From Pelagibacteraceae bacterium AG-430-E20 (GTDB taxonomy: Bacteria; Pseudomonadota; Alphaproteobacteria; Pelagibacterales; Pelagibacteraceae): a stretch of 64,000 nucleotides of DNA. Below the pieces are notes generated by a model, which made no database searches, had not been told where the DNA came from, and saw only the letters and a list, made by a program, of their open reading frames with translations. A program made the translations under genes and the position numbers. This document shows positions 36,461 through 46,513 of the stretch, in pieces. Within the stretch, counting starts at the first letter, position 1. Each line of letters starts with the position of its first letter. Location: positions 129,001 to 193,000 of the forward strand of contig QCOF01000003.1 in NCBI GenBank assembly GCA_003209915.1. The letters run 5' to 3'.

Positions 36461-37453
36461 TTAGAATGCAAATGAGATATTGAACTCGTAACCTTCAGTG
36501 TCGTCAGCGTCGTCAAAACCAACATTTTCAACATCGTTGATCATACCAGCAACAGTAACTCCACCTGAAGTGTAAGAAGCAGAAATACCTGATGCTTCTT
36601 GGTCAACTGTTTGATTTCCATTATCAGAAACAGATTGGTTATAAGCGATAGTAAAATCATCAGTTATAGCATAAGCTACACCAACTGCTTGGAAGTCAAC
36701 TGTAGTAGCAGAAGTTGAACCATCAGCTTCAGACTTTTGAACACCAAGAGTTAAACCACCAGTCGTGTATGTACCATACAAGATAGTGTTATCAATTGTT
36801 GTACCAACAGCTTCTTCAGACTCACCCATAGCAAGACCAACAGTTAAACCATCGACCAATCCATTTGAGTTTACAACTGAAAAGTCCATGTAACCATCTT
36901 TAGGTGTTTTTCCAGCAATACCTGATGGAACGTATCCAATTGTAATTGTAGTTCCACCTAAGTCTGCTGACTTGTAAGTGAACATGTTGTCTGCTGAAAG
37001 ACCATTTGGAACAGTTTCCTCATCAGCGTCTGTTACACCATCCCAAGACTCTTCGTAAGCGTTTGGAGTTTTGTCATCCATTGCACTTACTGCACCATCA
37101 CCACCATGACCTGCGAACGTAAGTGTTCCCATTCCATTAGTGTCTAATGTAATGCTGTGTGAATCGTAAACATCTCCACCACCTGTATCGTCATTATCAA
37201 TTTCAAATGAAACAGAAACAGACATACCATTATCCATATCACCTGAACCAGTCATAGTGATTGAGTCACCCATTGACCATTGATTACCCTCTGGAGTTAC
37301 TCCAGTAGTCGTGACATCTACCACTTCATCAACGTCACCGTCAGCAAATGATATAGAAGCAGATCCTGAAGCTGATAATGAACCAGCGTGTGCAGAAACT
37401 GCAACTAGAGAACCAGCTAAAGCCGATACTCCGATTTTAGTTAATTTGTTCAT
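36461..37453 (-). CDS. Outer-membrane porin, tandem copy 2
   Basis: A 330-residue paralogue of the porin at 34689-35675, with the same signal peptide, acidic strand repeats and C-terminal FNISFAF. Differences are clustered in short, probably loop segments (for example DVTTTGVTP, VENVGFDDADD). It has a strong AAGGAG ribosome site (37467-37462) before its ATG, better than that of copy 1, which suggests higher expression. It converges on the small winged-helix regulator across a shared terminator. Confidence 0.88.
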   Translation of the reverse strand: MNKLTKIGVSALAGSLVAVSAHAGSLSASGSASISFADGDVDEVVDVTTTGVTPEGNQWSMGDSITMTGSGDMDNGMSVSVSFEIDNDDTGGGDVYDSHSITLDTNGMGTLTFAGHGGDGAVSAMDDKTPNAYEESWDGVTDADEETVPNGLSADNMFTYKSADLGGTTITIGYVPSGIAGKTPKDGYMDFSVVNSNGLVDGLTVGLAMGESEEAVGTTIDNTILYGTYTTGGLTLGVQKSEADGSTSATTVDFQAVGVAYAITDDFTIAYNQSVSDNGNQTVDQEASGISASYTSGGVTVAGMINDVENVGFDDADDTEGYEFNISFAF

Positions 37454-37669
37454 ATTAATTACTCCTTTTATTTAATGTTAATTATTAATAATAAACATGA
37501 ACCTTTTATCAAATTAGATATGGGTTTGACGATTTTCACTCAAATTATAAAAATAATCATTCAGGTGTTGTATTTTTATCACATTGATATTAGCTCAATA
37601 AAACAAGAATTTTTCGATATTTTAGAGAAATAATATATAAGGAGCACTATTTAAATAATATCTATAAAT

Positions 37670-38227
37670 ATGAGCCTTTTAAAAACAATTATTATCTTAA
37701 CATTTTCATTAATGTTAGCCTCTTGTCAGCTCTCAAAATTTGGTGGAGATGCTAGAGAAAACCCACCTGATCCACGAGAACGAGTGAAGAAAAATCTTGA
37801 AGAAGGTAAAGGATTTAGAATAATGGATTTAGGTGGTGGAAATAAAGGGGGTGGTAATTTTGAATTTGCTAGTTCAAATGAATTATGGAGGGCGTCTTTA
37901 GATACGATTGATTTTATTCCATTAGCATCCGTTAACTATAGTGGTGGCGTAATTATTACTGATTGGTATTCGAGTGATGGAAGTTCAAATGAAGTTATAA
38001 AAATTTCAATTAGATTTCTAACTAATGAAATTAGATCCGATGCATTAGATATAAAAGTTTTTACAAAAGAGTGTGATCTGCAAAACAAATGTGTAATTTC
38101 AGAAAAAAGTCAAAATTTAGTGACCGAACTTAAAAGAGAAATCTTAAAAAAAGCGGCTGTGTATGAAAAAGATATAAAGGAAAAAAATAAAAGACCGTAC
38201 GAGCTCTCTGGTAAAATGGCACAATAA
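37670..38227 (+). CDS. DUF3576 lipoprotein
   Basis: A 185-residue predicted lipoprotein: a hydrophobic signal (5-17) with lipobox MLASC (Cys19). The mature part contains DPRERVKKNLEEGKGF, a Gly-rich turn, then FASSNELWRASLDTIDFIPLASVNYSGGVIITDWY, the hallmark of DUF3576. This gene precedes leuS in many alphaproteobacteria. Its function is unknown; with leuS-lptE downstream it may belong to outer-membrane biogenesis. Confidence 0.87.
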   Translation: MSLLKTIIILTFSLMLASCQLSKFGGDARENPPDPRERVKKNLEEGKGFRIMDLGGGNKGGGNFEFASSNELWRASLDTIDFIPLASVNYSGGVIITDWYSSDGSSNEVIKISIRFLTNEIRSDALDIKVFTKECDLQNKCVISEKSQNLVTELKREILKKAAVYEKDIKEKNKRPYELSGKMAQ

Positions 38228-38253
38228 ATTAATTTAAAGTAATAAATAGATTT

Positions 38254-40788
38254 GTGGAAAGATATAATTTTAAATCTGTTGAAAATAAATGGCAAAAATA
38301 TTGGGAAGAAAAAAAAGTATTTTCAACCAAAGTAGATAAAAGTAAAAAAAAATTTTATTGCCTAGAAATGTTTCCATATCCATCTGGAAAAATTCATATG
38401 GGTCACGTGCGAAATTATACAATTGGCGATGTCTTAGCTAGATATAAATCTCTTCAAGGATATAACGTTTTGCATCCAATGGGTTGGGACTCATTTGGAA
38501 TGCCAGCTGAAAATGCTGCTCGACAAAATAATCTAGATCCAAAATCATGGACTGAAAGTAATATAGAAAATATGAAAGCCCAGCTCAAAAAACTTGGGTT
38601 ATCCATTGACTGGGACAGAGAAATTTCTACCGCCTCTGAGGAATATTATAAACATCAACAGCTGTTTTTTTTAGAATTACTAGAAAAAAAATTAGTTTAT
38701 AGAAAAGAGAATTATGTTAACTGGGATCCGGTTGATGAAACTGTACTTGCTAATGAACAAGTAATTGATGGCAAGGGCTGGAGATCGGGAGCTGCAGTCG
38801 AAAGAAAAAAATTAAGTCAATGGTTTTTTAATATTTCTAAATTTTCGCAAAACTTATTAGACGGATTAGACAATCTAGAAAAGTGGCCAAACAAAGTTAA
38901 AACAATGCAAAAAAACTGGATTGGAAAATCCTTTGGATGTGAAATAGACTTTAAAACAGAAGGAAGTTTACCAGTAGAAAAAATAAAATGTTTTACTACA
39001 AGACCCGATACTCTGTTTGGTTTTTCTTTCTTAGCCTTATCAATTGATCATGAAATTTCTAATTTCTATAAAGATGATAAAGATTTTATAAAATTCAAAG
39101 ATGAGTGTTCCAAAACTGGAACCACGGAAGAAGCAATTGCTGTTGGAGAAAAAATTGGTTTCAAAACTGATCTTGTGGCTATAAATCCATTAAATCCTAA
39201 ACAAAAAGTTCCAGTTTATTTTGCAAATTTCGTTTTAATGGACTACGGATTCGGTGCTGTATTTGGATGTCCAGCACATGATCAAAGAGATTATGATTTT
39301 GCAAAAAAATATAATCTTGAAATAAAAACTGTTGTTAGACCCAATGATCAAGATGAAACTTTTAAAATAAAACATGAAGCTTATCCAGGTCCAGGTATTA
39401 TTATTAATTCTGATTTTTTAAATGGACTTAGTGCCCCTGATAATTCTGTTCTAGAGACAATCAAAGTCTTAGAAAAAAAAGGTATGGGTAAAAAAAAAAT
39501 AAATTTTAGATTAAAAGACTGGGGAGTATCAAGGCAAAGATACTGGGGCTGTCCAATACCAGTTTTATATGATGAAAAAGGAAATGCACATCCTGTCCCA
39601 AAAGAAAATCTGCCTGTAAAACTTCCAGAAAACATTAACTTAAATGTAAAAGGTAATCCCTTAGATCACCAAAAGAACTGGAGAGAAGTAGAGATCGATG
39701 GGGAAAAATTTGTCAGAGAAACTGATACGTTAGATACTTTTGTTTGTTCGTCTTGGTATTATCTAAGATTTTGCTCTCCAAATAATAATGATTATGGATT
39801 TGATAAAGATGAAATCGATTATTGGATGCCAGTTGATCAATATATTGGAGGTGTTGAACATGCAATTTTGCATCTACTTTATTCAAGATTTTTTATGCAA
39901 GCCATATCGTATCAAAATTCTAATTTTAATATCCTTGAGCCATTTGATGGACTATTTACCCAAGGCATGGTTTGTCACGAAACCTATAAAGATAAAAATA
40001 ACAATTGGATAAGTCCAGACGATATTGAGAATAAAAATGGAAAAAAAGTCTTAAAAAATAACTTATCTGAAGAAGTAAAAATTGGTCCATCAGAGTCCAT
40101 GTCAAAATCTAAAAAAAATACAGTTGATCCAGAAAAAATAATTGAAATGTATGGAGCTGATTCTGCAAGATTATTTATTTTATCAGATAGTCCCCCAGAA
40201 AAAGATGTGCAATGGTCTGATGAGGGAATTGCCTCATCTTATAAATTTGTTCAAAAACTATGGTCATTAAATGAAAAAGTTGTTCATGAAATTGACCGCA
40301 ACCATCAAAATGATGCAGGTGTGAATATAGCTAAATTTACAAATAAATTTATAAAAAAAATGACAGATAGTCTTAATAACTTTAGTTATAATATTTTAAT
40401 TGCAAATTTACATGAAATGCAAAATTTTTTCTCTAAGGAGCTGGATGAAAATTATACTAAAAAAACCTTAATAGATAATTTTAGTAAAATACTGATAACC
40501 ATGGTTCCTATTATTCCTCATCTCTCTAGCGAATGTTTAAAAAGAATTAACTGTGACGTGGTAGAATGGCCTGAGTATGATGAGAAACTAATAGTTGAGG
40601 ATATAATTCCATATGTCATCCAGATTAATGGTAAAAAAAAGGGTTTAATAGAGTCTAAAAGAGATCTAAACCAAATTGAACTGTTTGAAAAAATTTTAAA
40701 GGAAGAAAAAATTAGTAAACATTTTAGGGATAAGAAAATTATTAAGAAAATATTTGTTCCCAATAAGTTAATAAATATATTAGTCTAA
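38254..40788 (+). CDS. leuS: Leucyl-tRNA synthetase
   Basis: Charges tRNA-Leu and edits mischarged products. The 844 residues are full length: HIGH at 48-51 (HMGH), an editing domain (about 220-410), the catalytic core, and the second motif [12 protein letters not shown] in which the usual first Lys of KMSKS is Ser. The C-terminal tRNA-binding domain ends about residue 840. The start codon is GTG. It is followed by lptE after 7 bases. Confidence 0.98.
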   Translation: MERYNFKSVENKWQKYWEEKKVFSTKVDKSKKKFYCLEMFPYPSGKIHMGHVRNYTIGDVLARYKSLQGYNVLHPMGWDSFGMPAENAARQNNLDPKSWTESNIENMKAQLKKLGLSIDWDREISTASEEYYKHQQLFFLELLEKKLVYRKENYVNWDPVDETVLANEQVIDGKGWRSGAAVERKKLSQWFFNISKFSQNLLDGLDNLEKWPNKVKTMQKNWIGKSFGCEIDFKTEGSLPVEKIKCFTTRPDTLFGFSFLALSIDHEISNFYKDDKDFIKFKDECSKTGTTEEAIAVGEKIGFKTDLVAINPLNPKQKVPVYFANFVLMDYGFGAVFGCPAHDQRDYDFAKKYNLEIKTVVRPNDQDETFKIKHEAYPGPGIIINSDFLNGLSAPDNSVLETIKVLEKKGMGKKKINFRLKDWGVSRQRYWGCPIPVLYDEKGNAHPVPKENLPVKLPENINLNVKGNPLDHQKNWREVEIDGEKFVRETDTLDTFVCSSWYYLRFCSPNNNDYGFDKDEIDYWMPVDQYIGGVEHAILHLLYSRFFMQAISYQNSNFNILEPFDGLFTQGMVCHETYKDKNNNWISPDDIENKNGKKVLKNNLSEEVKIGPSESMSKSKKNTVDPEKIIEMYGADSARLFILSDSPPEKDVQWSDEGIASSYKFVQKLWSLNEKVVHEIDRNHQNDAGVNIAKFTNKFIKKMTDSLNNFSYNILIANLHEMQNFFSKELDENYTKKTLIDNFSKILITMVPIIPHLSSECLKRINCDVVEWPEYDEKLIVEDIIPYVIQINGKKKGLIESKRDLNQIELFEKILKEEKISKHFRDKKIIKKIFVPNKLINILV

Positions 40789-40795
40789 ATTTTAA

Positions 40796-41257
40796 ATGAT
40801 AAAAAAAAATTTCTTAAAAATAATTTTTATATTTTTGCTAACCAGCTGTGGATATTCTCCCATGCTATCAACAATGGACAACAAGATATTAAATATTGAA
40901 GTCGTAAGTCATGAAGGGGATAAGGAAATCAATCAAGTTTTAAGGTCTAAATTTAAATTTCATAGGAATGAAAATGAAGAGCTAATTAAGATAAGTATTA
41001 ATTCATCTTACAAAAAAAAAGATTTATCAAAAAATCTTACTGGTAAAGTTGAAGATTATAAAATCGAAACCACAACTAGTTTTATAGTTATTCGGAATAA
41101 AAATGAAAAAAATTTCAGTTTTAGTGAAGAATATACAATTAAAAATTTCGATGATGATTTTGAGGAAAGAAATTATGAAAAAAAAATAAGAAGAAATGTT
41201 GCAAACATTAATTATCAAAAACTAATGTTACAATTATATAAATTTAATGATTTATAA
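40796..41257 (+). CDS. lptE: LPS assembly lipoprotein LptE
   Basis: A probable LptE, the lipoprotein plug of the LptD outer-membrane translocon for lipopolysaccharide. The 153 residues have a signal peptide with lipobox LTSCG (Cys18) followed by GYSPML, the usual LptE start. The sequence after that is weakly conserved, so the call rests on the lipobox pattern, length and position between leuS and holA. It overlaps holA by 11 bases. Confidence 0.88.
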   Translation: MIKKNFLKIIFIFLLTSCGYSPMLSTMDNKILNIEVVSHEGDKEINQVLRSKFKFHRNENEELIKISINSSYKKKDLSKNLTGKVEDYKIETTTSFIVIRNKNEKNFSFSEEYTIKNFDDDFEERNYEKKIRRNVANINYQKLMLQLYKFNDL

Positions 41258-42245
41258 ACATTTTGAAACTCAGAAAATAAATTTTAATTTAAATAAAATA
41301 ATTTTATTATACGGGAAAAATGAAGGTCTTAAAAAAGAAGTTCTTGAAAATTTAAAAAAAGACAAAGGTGATATTTTTAGCTATGAAGAAAAAGAGATTC
41401 TAGAAAATCCTAAAATATTTTTAAGCCAAATAACCTCTAAATCTCTTTTTGAAGAAAAAAAAATAGTTATTATAAAAAGAGCAACTGATAAATTACTTAA
41501 AATCCTAGAAAATATTGACTCTCAAATAATAGATGACGTAACTATTTTTATTGTTGCAGATAATTTAGAAAAAAAATCTAAATTAAGATCAGAATTTGAA
41601 AAAAATAAATCACTTATTTGTATTCCTTTTTATCCAGACAACGATCAAACACTCTTAAAATTAGCTTCTAATTTCTTTAGAGAAAAAAAAATTTCATTAG
41701 CGCCAACAGATATTAATTTAATTGTTGGTAGATCTGCTGGAGATCGAGAGAACTTATTAAATGAGTTACATAAAATTGAATTATTTTGTGCAACAGGAAA
41801 AAAAATCAATTCAAACGACATAGCTAAATTGACTAATTTATCAGAAAATCAAAGTATATCTGAACTCGTGGATAATTGCTTAGCTAAAAATAAGAGGAAA
41901 ACACTTAATATTTTAAATGAGAATAATTTTGCTTCTGAAGACTGTATATTAATAACACGAATATTTTTAGCTAAATTAAAAAAGATATTAGTACTTTCAG
42001 AAAATTTCCAAAATAACAAAAATATAGATTTAACTATATCATCTGCCAAACCACCAATTTTTTGGAAAGATAAAGAAATTACAAAACAACAGGTTTTTAA
42101 ATTACCTCCTGGTGATACAAAATTTTTAATTTATAAAGTAAATGAACTTGAACTGTTAATTAAGCAAAATATTAATAATCCAATAAATTTAATTACTGAC
42201 TTTATACTAGAACAAACCTCTGACAGAATTAATAATTCAGCTTAA
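41247..42245 (+). CDS. holA: DNA polymerase III delta subunit
   Basis: The clamp-loader subunit that opens the beta clamp. The 332 residues fit the HolA family: N-terminal KIILLYGKNEGLKKE, a DDVTIFIVADNLEKKSKLR strand, then VGRSAGDRENLLNELHKIELF and a C-terminal helical domain. It overlaps lptE at its start. Its 3' end overlaps parB (convergent) by 17 bases. Confidence 0.94.
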   Translation: MIYKHFETQKINFNLNKIILLYGKNEGLKKEVLENLKKDKGDIFSYEEKEILENPKIFLSQITSKSLFEEKKIVIIKRATDKLLKILENIDSQIIDDVTIFIVADNLEKKSKLRSEFEKNKSLICIPFYPDNDQTLLKLASNFFREKKISLAPTDINLIVGRSAGDRENLLNELHKIELFCATGKKINSNDIAKLTNLSENQSISELVDNCLAKNKRKTLNILNENNFASEDCILITRIFLAKLKKILVLSENFQNNKNIDLTISSAKPPIFWKDKEITKQQVFKLPPGDTKFLIYKVNELELLIKQNINNPINLITDFILEQTSDRINNSA

Positions 42246-43077
42246 TTATATTTATGATTTTATTTAGTTGATCTAAGTCTTTGTATTCAAATGTTATCTT
42301 ACCTTTATTATTTTTTTTATTTTTAATCTCAACATTTAAACCAACCTTATTTACTATTGACATTTCTAAGTGCATAATATTTGCATCCTTTGAATTACTT
42401 GGCTTTTGTCTTTTATTTTTAAATAATTTTACAAAATTTTCGGCTTGTCTAACTGAGAGCTTATTTTCAATTATTTTATTAGCTACAAAACTAGCATTTT
42501 CTAAGCCAACTAAAATTTTCGCATGGCCAGCTGACAATTTTTGGTTTTCTATAAGTTTAATTACCTCACCAGGAAGAGATAAAAGTCTAAGTGCGTTGGC
42601 AATATAGCTACGACTTTTGCCTATAAATTTTGAAACTTTTTCTTGGTCATAAGAGAATTCGTCTATTAATTTTTTATATCCTTGTGCTTCTTCTAAGGGG
42701 TTTAAATCATGCCTTTGTACATTTTCAACAATTGCAAATTCTAACGATTTTAAATCATCTGCCTCGGCTACAACTACCGGAACATCATGAAGCCCCACCT
42801 TTTGTGCCGCAAGCCACCTTCTCTCTCCAGCAATTATTTCAAATTTTGATTGATCTTTATTTGATTTGCGAACAATGATTGGCTGTAAAATTCCTCTTTC
42901 TCTAATCGAATTTGCAAGTTCGTTTAAATTTTCATCATCAAAATTTTTTCTTGGTTGATATTTATTAGGTTCAAGATCACTAACACTTAGCCTATTTTTT
43001 TGTATCTCAACTTTAGTTTCACCTATTAATGAAGATAGACCTCTACCAAGTCCTTTTTTTATTTTATTAGTATCCAT
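42229..43077 (-). CDS. parB: Chromosome-partitioning protein ParB
   Basis: A CTPase clamp that loads at parS and spreads to organise the origin. The 282 residues contain the N-terminal LGRGLSSLIG, the ParB/Srx CTP-binding domain with QPRKNFDDENLNELANSIRE and GERRWLAAQ, a helix-turn-helix (FIGKSRSYIANALRLLSLP) and a C-terminal dimer domain. It shares one base with parA. A perfect parS site lies 1.4 kb away inside rsmG. Confidence 0.98.
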   Translation of the reverse strand: MDTNKIKKGLGRGLSSLIGETKVEIQKNRLSVSDLEPNKYQPRKNFDDENLNELANSIRERGILQPIIVRKSNKDQSKFEIIAGERRWLAAQKVGLHDVPVVVAEADDLKSLEFAIVENVQRHDLNPLEEAQGYKKLIDEFSYDQEKVSKFIGKSRSYIANALRLLSLPGEVIKLIENQKLSAGHAKILVGLENASFVANKIIENKLSVRQAENFVKLFKNKRQKPSNSKDANIMHLEMSIVNKVGLNVEIKNKKNNKGKITFEYKDLDQLNKIINIIKLNY

Positions 43078-43871
43078 TAAGCAGCACTCCCAATAGTTGT
43101 TTCTTGATTTAAAAATTCATCTGTAAAATTAAAATATGCTTTACTACCTGGGCAGGTTTTGTCATATATCAAAACGGGCATACCGTGTGAGGGTGCCTCT
43201 GACAATCTCACGTTCCTAGGAATTACTGTTGAATAAACTTTTTCATTAAAATAATCTCTTGCTTCCTTCTCAACTTGAGAGGAAAGTTTATTTCTTTTAT
43301 CATACATTGTTAACAGTATACCTCTTATGCTCAACTCAGGGTTAAGATTAACTTTTATTCTTTCGATTGTTTTCATTAGCTGAGTTAAGCCCTCTAAAGC
43401 AAAAAATTCTGTTTGCAGGGGTACTAAAAGTGAGTTTGAGCTTACCAGTGCCATTACAGTCAGTAAGCTTAGAGATGGTGGGCAATCTATCAATATATAA
43501 TCATATATACCTCCAGAATTGTTTAAATACGCGGTTAATTTTAATTTTAACAAGAAAGCTCTATTACTATCATCAGCCGTCTCCACCTCGAGGCCAGATA
43601 AATCTACGTTAGAGGTTATTATGTCAAGATTTTCAAACTGAGTTTTTTTAATCACATCAATTATTTCCTTAGTACCATTAAGAACTCCGTAAATTGTCTC
43701 TGAAGAATTTTCCATGTTGGATAATCCAAGGCCAGTAGTTGCATTTCCCTGAGGGTCTAAGTCTAAAACTAGAATTTTCTTGTTCCGTTGAGATAAACCA
43801 GCCGCTAAGTTAATTGCTGAAGTTGTTTTACCTACCCCACCCTTTTGATTTATGACTGAAATAATTTGCAT
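43077..43871 (-). CDS. parA: Chromosome-partitioning ATPase ParA
   Basis: A Walker-type ATPase that moves ParB-bound origins. The 264 residues start with the deviant Walker A INQKGGVGKTT (7-17), followed by LDLDPQGNATTGLG and the Walker B YILIDCPPSL. It belongs to the chromosomal Soj type. It is placed directly after rsmG (0-base gap), as in the widespread mnmG-rsmG-parA-parB origin cluster. Confidence 0.98.
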   Translation of the reverse strand: MQIISVINQKGGVGKTTSAINLAAGLSQRNKKILVLDLDPQGNATTGLGLSNMENSSETIYGVLNGTKEIIDVIKKTQFENLDIITSNVDLSGLEVETADDSNRAFLLKLKLTAYLNNSGGIYDYILIDCPPSLSLLTVMALVSSNSLLVPLQTEFFALEGLTQLMKTIERIKVNLNPELSIRGILLTMYDKRNKLSSQVEKEARDYFNEKVYSTVIPRNVRLSEAPSHGMPVLIYDKTCPGSKAYFNFTDEFLNQETTIGSAA

Positions 43872-44525
43872 TTAGTTTTTTTTAATTTTTTTTTTAATTT
43901 TTTTCACATTAATTAAAAATGACTCATCATTAGTTAGACTTTTTTTTTCAGAATAATCTAAATCCCAATCCTTTAAAGTATTTTGAAAAATTTTTCTTCC
44001 ACTCTTTCCCATAAAAAAAATTATATTTGAAAAATTAGAAAAACTTTCATTCACTAAATCTAAAACTACCGGCATTGGTTTAAATGCTCTAGACATTATT
44101 GTTCCTGTTTCTAATTTTCTTTCTTCAAAAATATTTTTTTGTATTATTTCTGTTTTTAAATTTAATTTTGTAGAGACGTCTCTAAGAAAATGGCTTTTAT
44201 GATAGCTTTTTTCATAGAGCTTAACCTTGATATCCTTTTTTAGGCTTTTAAGTAAAATAGCTATGATTATGCCTGGCATGCCATTACCTGAACCTATATC
44301 TGTTATTGTATTATGATTAAAGTCAACAATATCAATAATTTGCGCGGAATCTATAATATGACGCTTAATTATGTCATTTTTTTCATTGAATTTATTGCTC
44401 ATTAAATTGATTTTTTCATTTTTTTCAAAGATCATTGATATATAGCTTTCAAAGTCTAAAAATGTTTCACGTGAAACATTTAACCCTGAAAGTTTTGAGT
44501 AAGAATTTTTAATTTCTTGATCCAT
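43872..44525 (-). CDS. rsmG: 16S rRNA (guanine-527-N7)-methyltransferase RsmG
   Basis: Methylates N7 of G527 in 16S rRNA; its loss gives low-level streptomycin resistance. The 217 residues have the SAM-binding DIGSGNGMPGIIIAI and the MSRAFKPMP block. Residues about 15-21 (LNVSRET) are encoded by a perfect parS palindrome, so this part of the protein is shaped by a DNA-level signal. The start overlaps the mnmG stop by one base. The 3' end is a poly-Lys/Asn run (KKIKKKIKKN). Confidence 0.96.
   Translation of the reverse strand: MDQEIKNSYSKLSGLNVSRETFLDFESYISMIFEKNEKINLMSNKFNEKNDIIKRHIIDSAQIIDIVDFNHNTITDIGSGNGMPGIIIAILLKSLKKDIKVKLYEKSYHKSHFLRDVSTKLNLKTEIIQKNIFEERKLETGTIMSRAFKPMPVVLDLVNESFSNFSNIIFFMGKSGRKIFQNTLKDWDLDYSEKKSLTNDESFLINVKKIKKKIKKN
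44463..44478. promoter_or_regulatory. parS centromere site
   Basis: TGTTTCACGTGAAACA, an exact 16-bp match to the universal parS palindrome, inside the 5' coding part of rsmG. ParB loads here. It is about 7 kb from the probable oriC, the usual range for bacterial parS. It is the only perfect copy I see in this window. Confidence 0.95.
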
Positions 44526-46396
44526 TAAGCTATATGCTTAATAGACTTTCTTTTTACATGTGACAACAAAATATATACAGCTGCAGGAGTAATTCCATCA
44601 ATTCTTAGGGCTTGACCCATAGTTTTGGGCTTTATTTCTTTAAATTTTGCCTTTACCTCATTTGAGAGGCCTGAGAGCTTATCATAATCAATTTTTTCTG
44701 GAATTATTAGGTTTTCATCTCTTTTAAATGCAAGAATGTCAGCTTTTTGCTTATGTAAATAACCTCTATAATGTGCATTTATTTCTATCTGCTCATCAAT
44801 TTCATTGTCATAATAGGGTATATCACTCCAAATTTCTCTTATTTTAAGCATATCAACACCTTTTTGGGTTAAAATTTCATTCGAAGACCTAAGTATCCCG
44901 TCTTTAGCTATCTTTATACCATAACTTTCAGCTTTATTTGGTGAAATATGAGATTTAAACATTTTATTAGAAATGTTCTTTAATTTTTGAGATTTATCTA
45001 AATATATCTGCTTTCTTTGACCTCCAATTAATCCAATTTCAATGCCTTTATTAGTCAATCTTTGATCAGCATTATCAGCTCTCAAGCTTAATCTATATTC
45101 TGCTCTAGAAGTAAACATTCTATAGGGTTCAGCAACACCTTTAGTTACTAGATCATCAATCATTACACCTATATATGCATCAGATCTATTTAATATAAAT
45201 GGTTCTTGTCCTTTAATAGATAATGCTGCATTTATTCCAGCAATAAGCCCTTGTGATGCAGCTTCCTCATAACCAGTTGTTCCATTTATTTGACCAGCTA
45301 GATAAAGATTATTAATTTTTTTAGTCTCAAGCGTAAGAAAAAGCTCCCTAGGGTCTACATAATCATATTCTATAGCATATCCAGGTCTAATAATTTTTAC
45401 ATTTTCTAAACCATTGATATTATTACATATTTCTTGCTGCACTTCACTCGGAAGTGACGTAGAGATGCCGTTTGGATAAATAGTATGGTCATTTAACCCT
45501 TCTGGCTCCAAAAATATCTGATGTCGCGCTTTATCAGTGAATTTTACTATTTTATCCTCTATAGATGGACAGTATCTTGGTCCAACACCTTTTATGCTAC
45601 CAGAGTACATCGCACTCATCGATAAATTTTTTTCTATTATCTTGTGCACCTTTTGATTGGTGTATGTCATCCTACATGATACTTGTTTGTTTAAATTTTT
45701 TTTAGTTAGAAAAGAAAAAAAATAGGGATCATCATCTGCAAACTGTTCTTCTAAATTTTTATAATCTATAGTTCTTGAATCTAGTCGAGGAGGGGTTCCA
45801 GTTTTTAATCTTCCAATTTTAAATTCGTATTTTTTTAATTGTTCACTTAAACCTACAGAAGGTATCTCATCATATCTTCCAGCTGGTGTTTTTTCATCAC
45901 CTATATGTATCAAACCGTTTAAAAAAGTGCCTGTTGTTAGTATTAACTTACTACATGTAACTTTTTTACCTTTTTTAGTTTCAAAACCACTTATAATGTT
46001 TTTATTAAAAATAAACTTAATAACAGTATCAGAAAAAATGCTTAAATTACAATAGTTTGCAAGTTTTTCTTGCATATATTTTCGATATAAAGATCTATCT
46101 GACTGTGTTCTTGGTCCGCGAACAGCAGGACCTCTACTTCTGTTTAGCAACCTAAATTGAATTCCTGACTTATCAGCAATCTCTCCCATAACACCATCAA
46201 GAGCATCTATCTCTCTTACTAAATGACCTTTACCTAATCCACCAATAGCGGGATTACACGACATCTCACCAATCGTTTCAATCTTATGGGTAAATAAAGC
46301 AGTGTTAACTCCTAAACGTGCAGAAGCTGTTGCAGCTTCACATCCAGCATGACCACCTCCAATTACAACAACATCAAATGACAAATCATTTTTCAT
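44525..46396 (-). CDS. mnmG: tRNA uridine 5-carboxymethylaminomethyl modification enzyme MnmG (GidA)
   Basis: An FAD-dependent partner of MnmE that makes cmnm5U34 in tRNAs. The 623 residues have the N-terminal FAD loop [12 protein letters not shown], the conserved [22 protein letters not shown] block, [14 protein letters not shown], and a C-terminal helical domain ending in [16 protein letters not shown]. It is separated from mnmE by 117 bases, an unusually wide gap for this window, which holds two small inverted repeats. Confidence 0.98.
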   Translation of the reverse strand: MKNDLSFDVVVIGGGHAGCEAATASARLGVNTALFTHKIETIGEMSCNPAIGGLGKGHLVREIDALDGVMGEIADKSGIQFRLLNRSRGPAVRGPRTQSDRSLYRKYMQEKLANYCNLSIFSDTVIKFIFNKNIISGFETKKGKKVTCSKLILTTGTFLNGLIHIGDEKTPAGRYDEIPSVGLSEQLKKYEFKIGRLKTGTPPRLDSRTIDYKNLEEQFADDDPYFFSFLTKKNLNKQVSCRMTYTNQKVHKIIEKNLSMSAMYSGSIKGVGPRYCPSIEDKIVKFTDKARHQIFLEPEGLNDHTIYPNGISTSLPSEVQQEICNNINGLENVKIIRPGYAIEYDYVDPRELFLTLETKKINNLYLAGQINGTTGYEEAASQGLIAGINAALSIKGQEPFILNRSDAYIGVMIDDLVTKGVAEPYRMFTSRAEYRLSLRADNADQRLTNKGIEIGLIGGQRKQIYLDKSQKLKNISNKMFKSHISPNKAESYGIKIAKDGILRSSNEILTQKGVDMLKIREIWSDIPYYDNEIDEQIEINAHYRGYLHKQKADILAFKRDENLIIPEKIDYDKLSGLSNEVKAKFKEIKPKTMGQALRIDGITPAAVYILLSHVKRKSIKHIA

Positions 46397-46513
46397 AATC
46401 CAAATCTATATGTGATTATATAATTTACAAGATAGGCTTAATTTTTTGTAAATAAGCCATATTTATCAACGTTTTTTGATAAAAAAAGTGCGAAAAATCA
46501 GCAAAATAGGGTA

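Noticed and set aside
43867..43905. Long T/A runs at the rsmG 3' end as a terminator
   Set aside because: They encode the poly-Lys/Asn C terminus of RsmG, have no stem, and parA follows directly in the same transcript.
42229..44525. A plasmid-type partition system
   Set aside because: parAB are next to rsmG and mnmG with a universal parS, which is the chromosomal arrangement.
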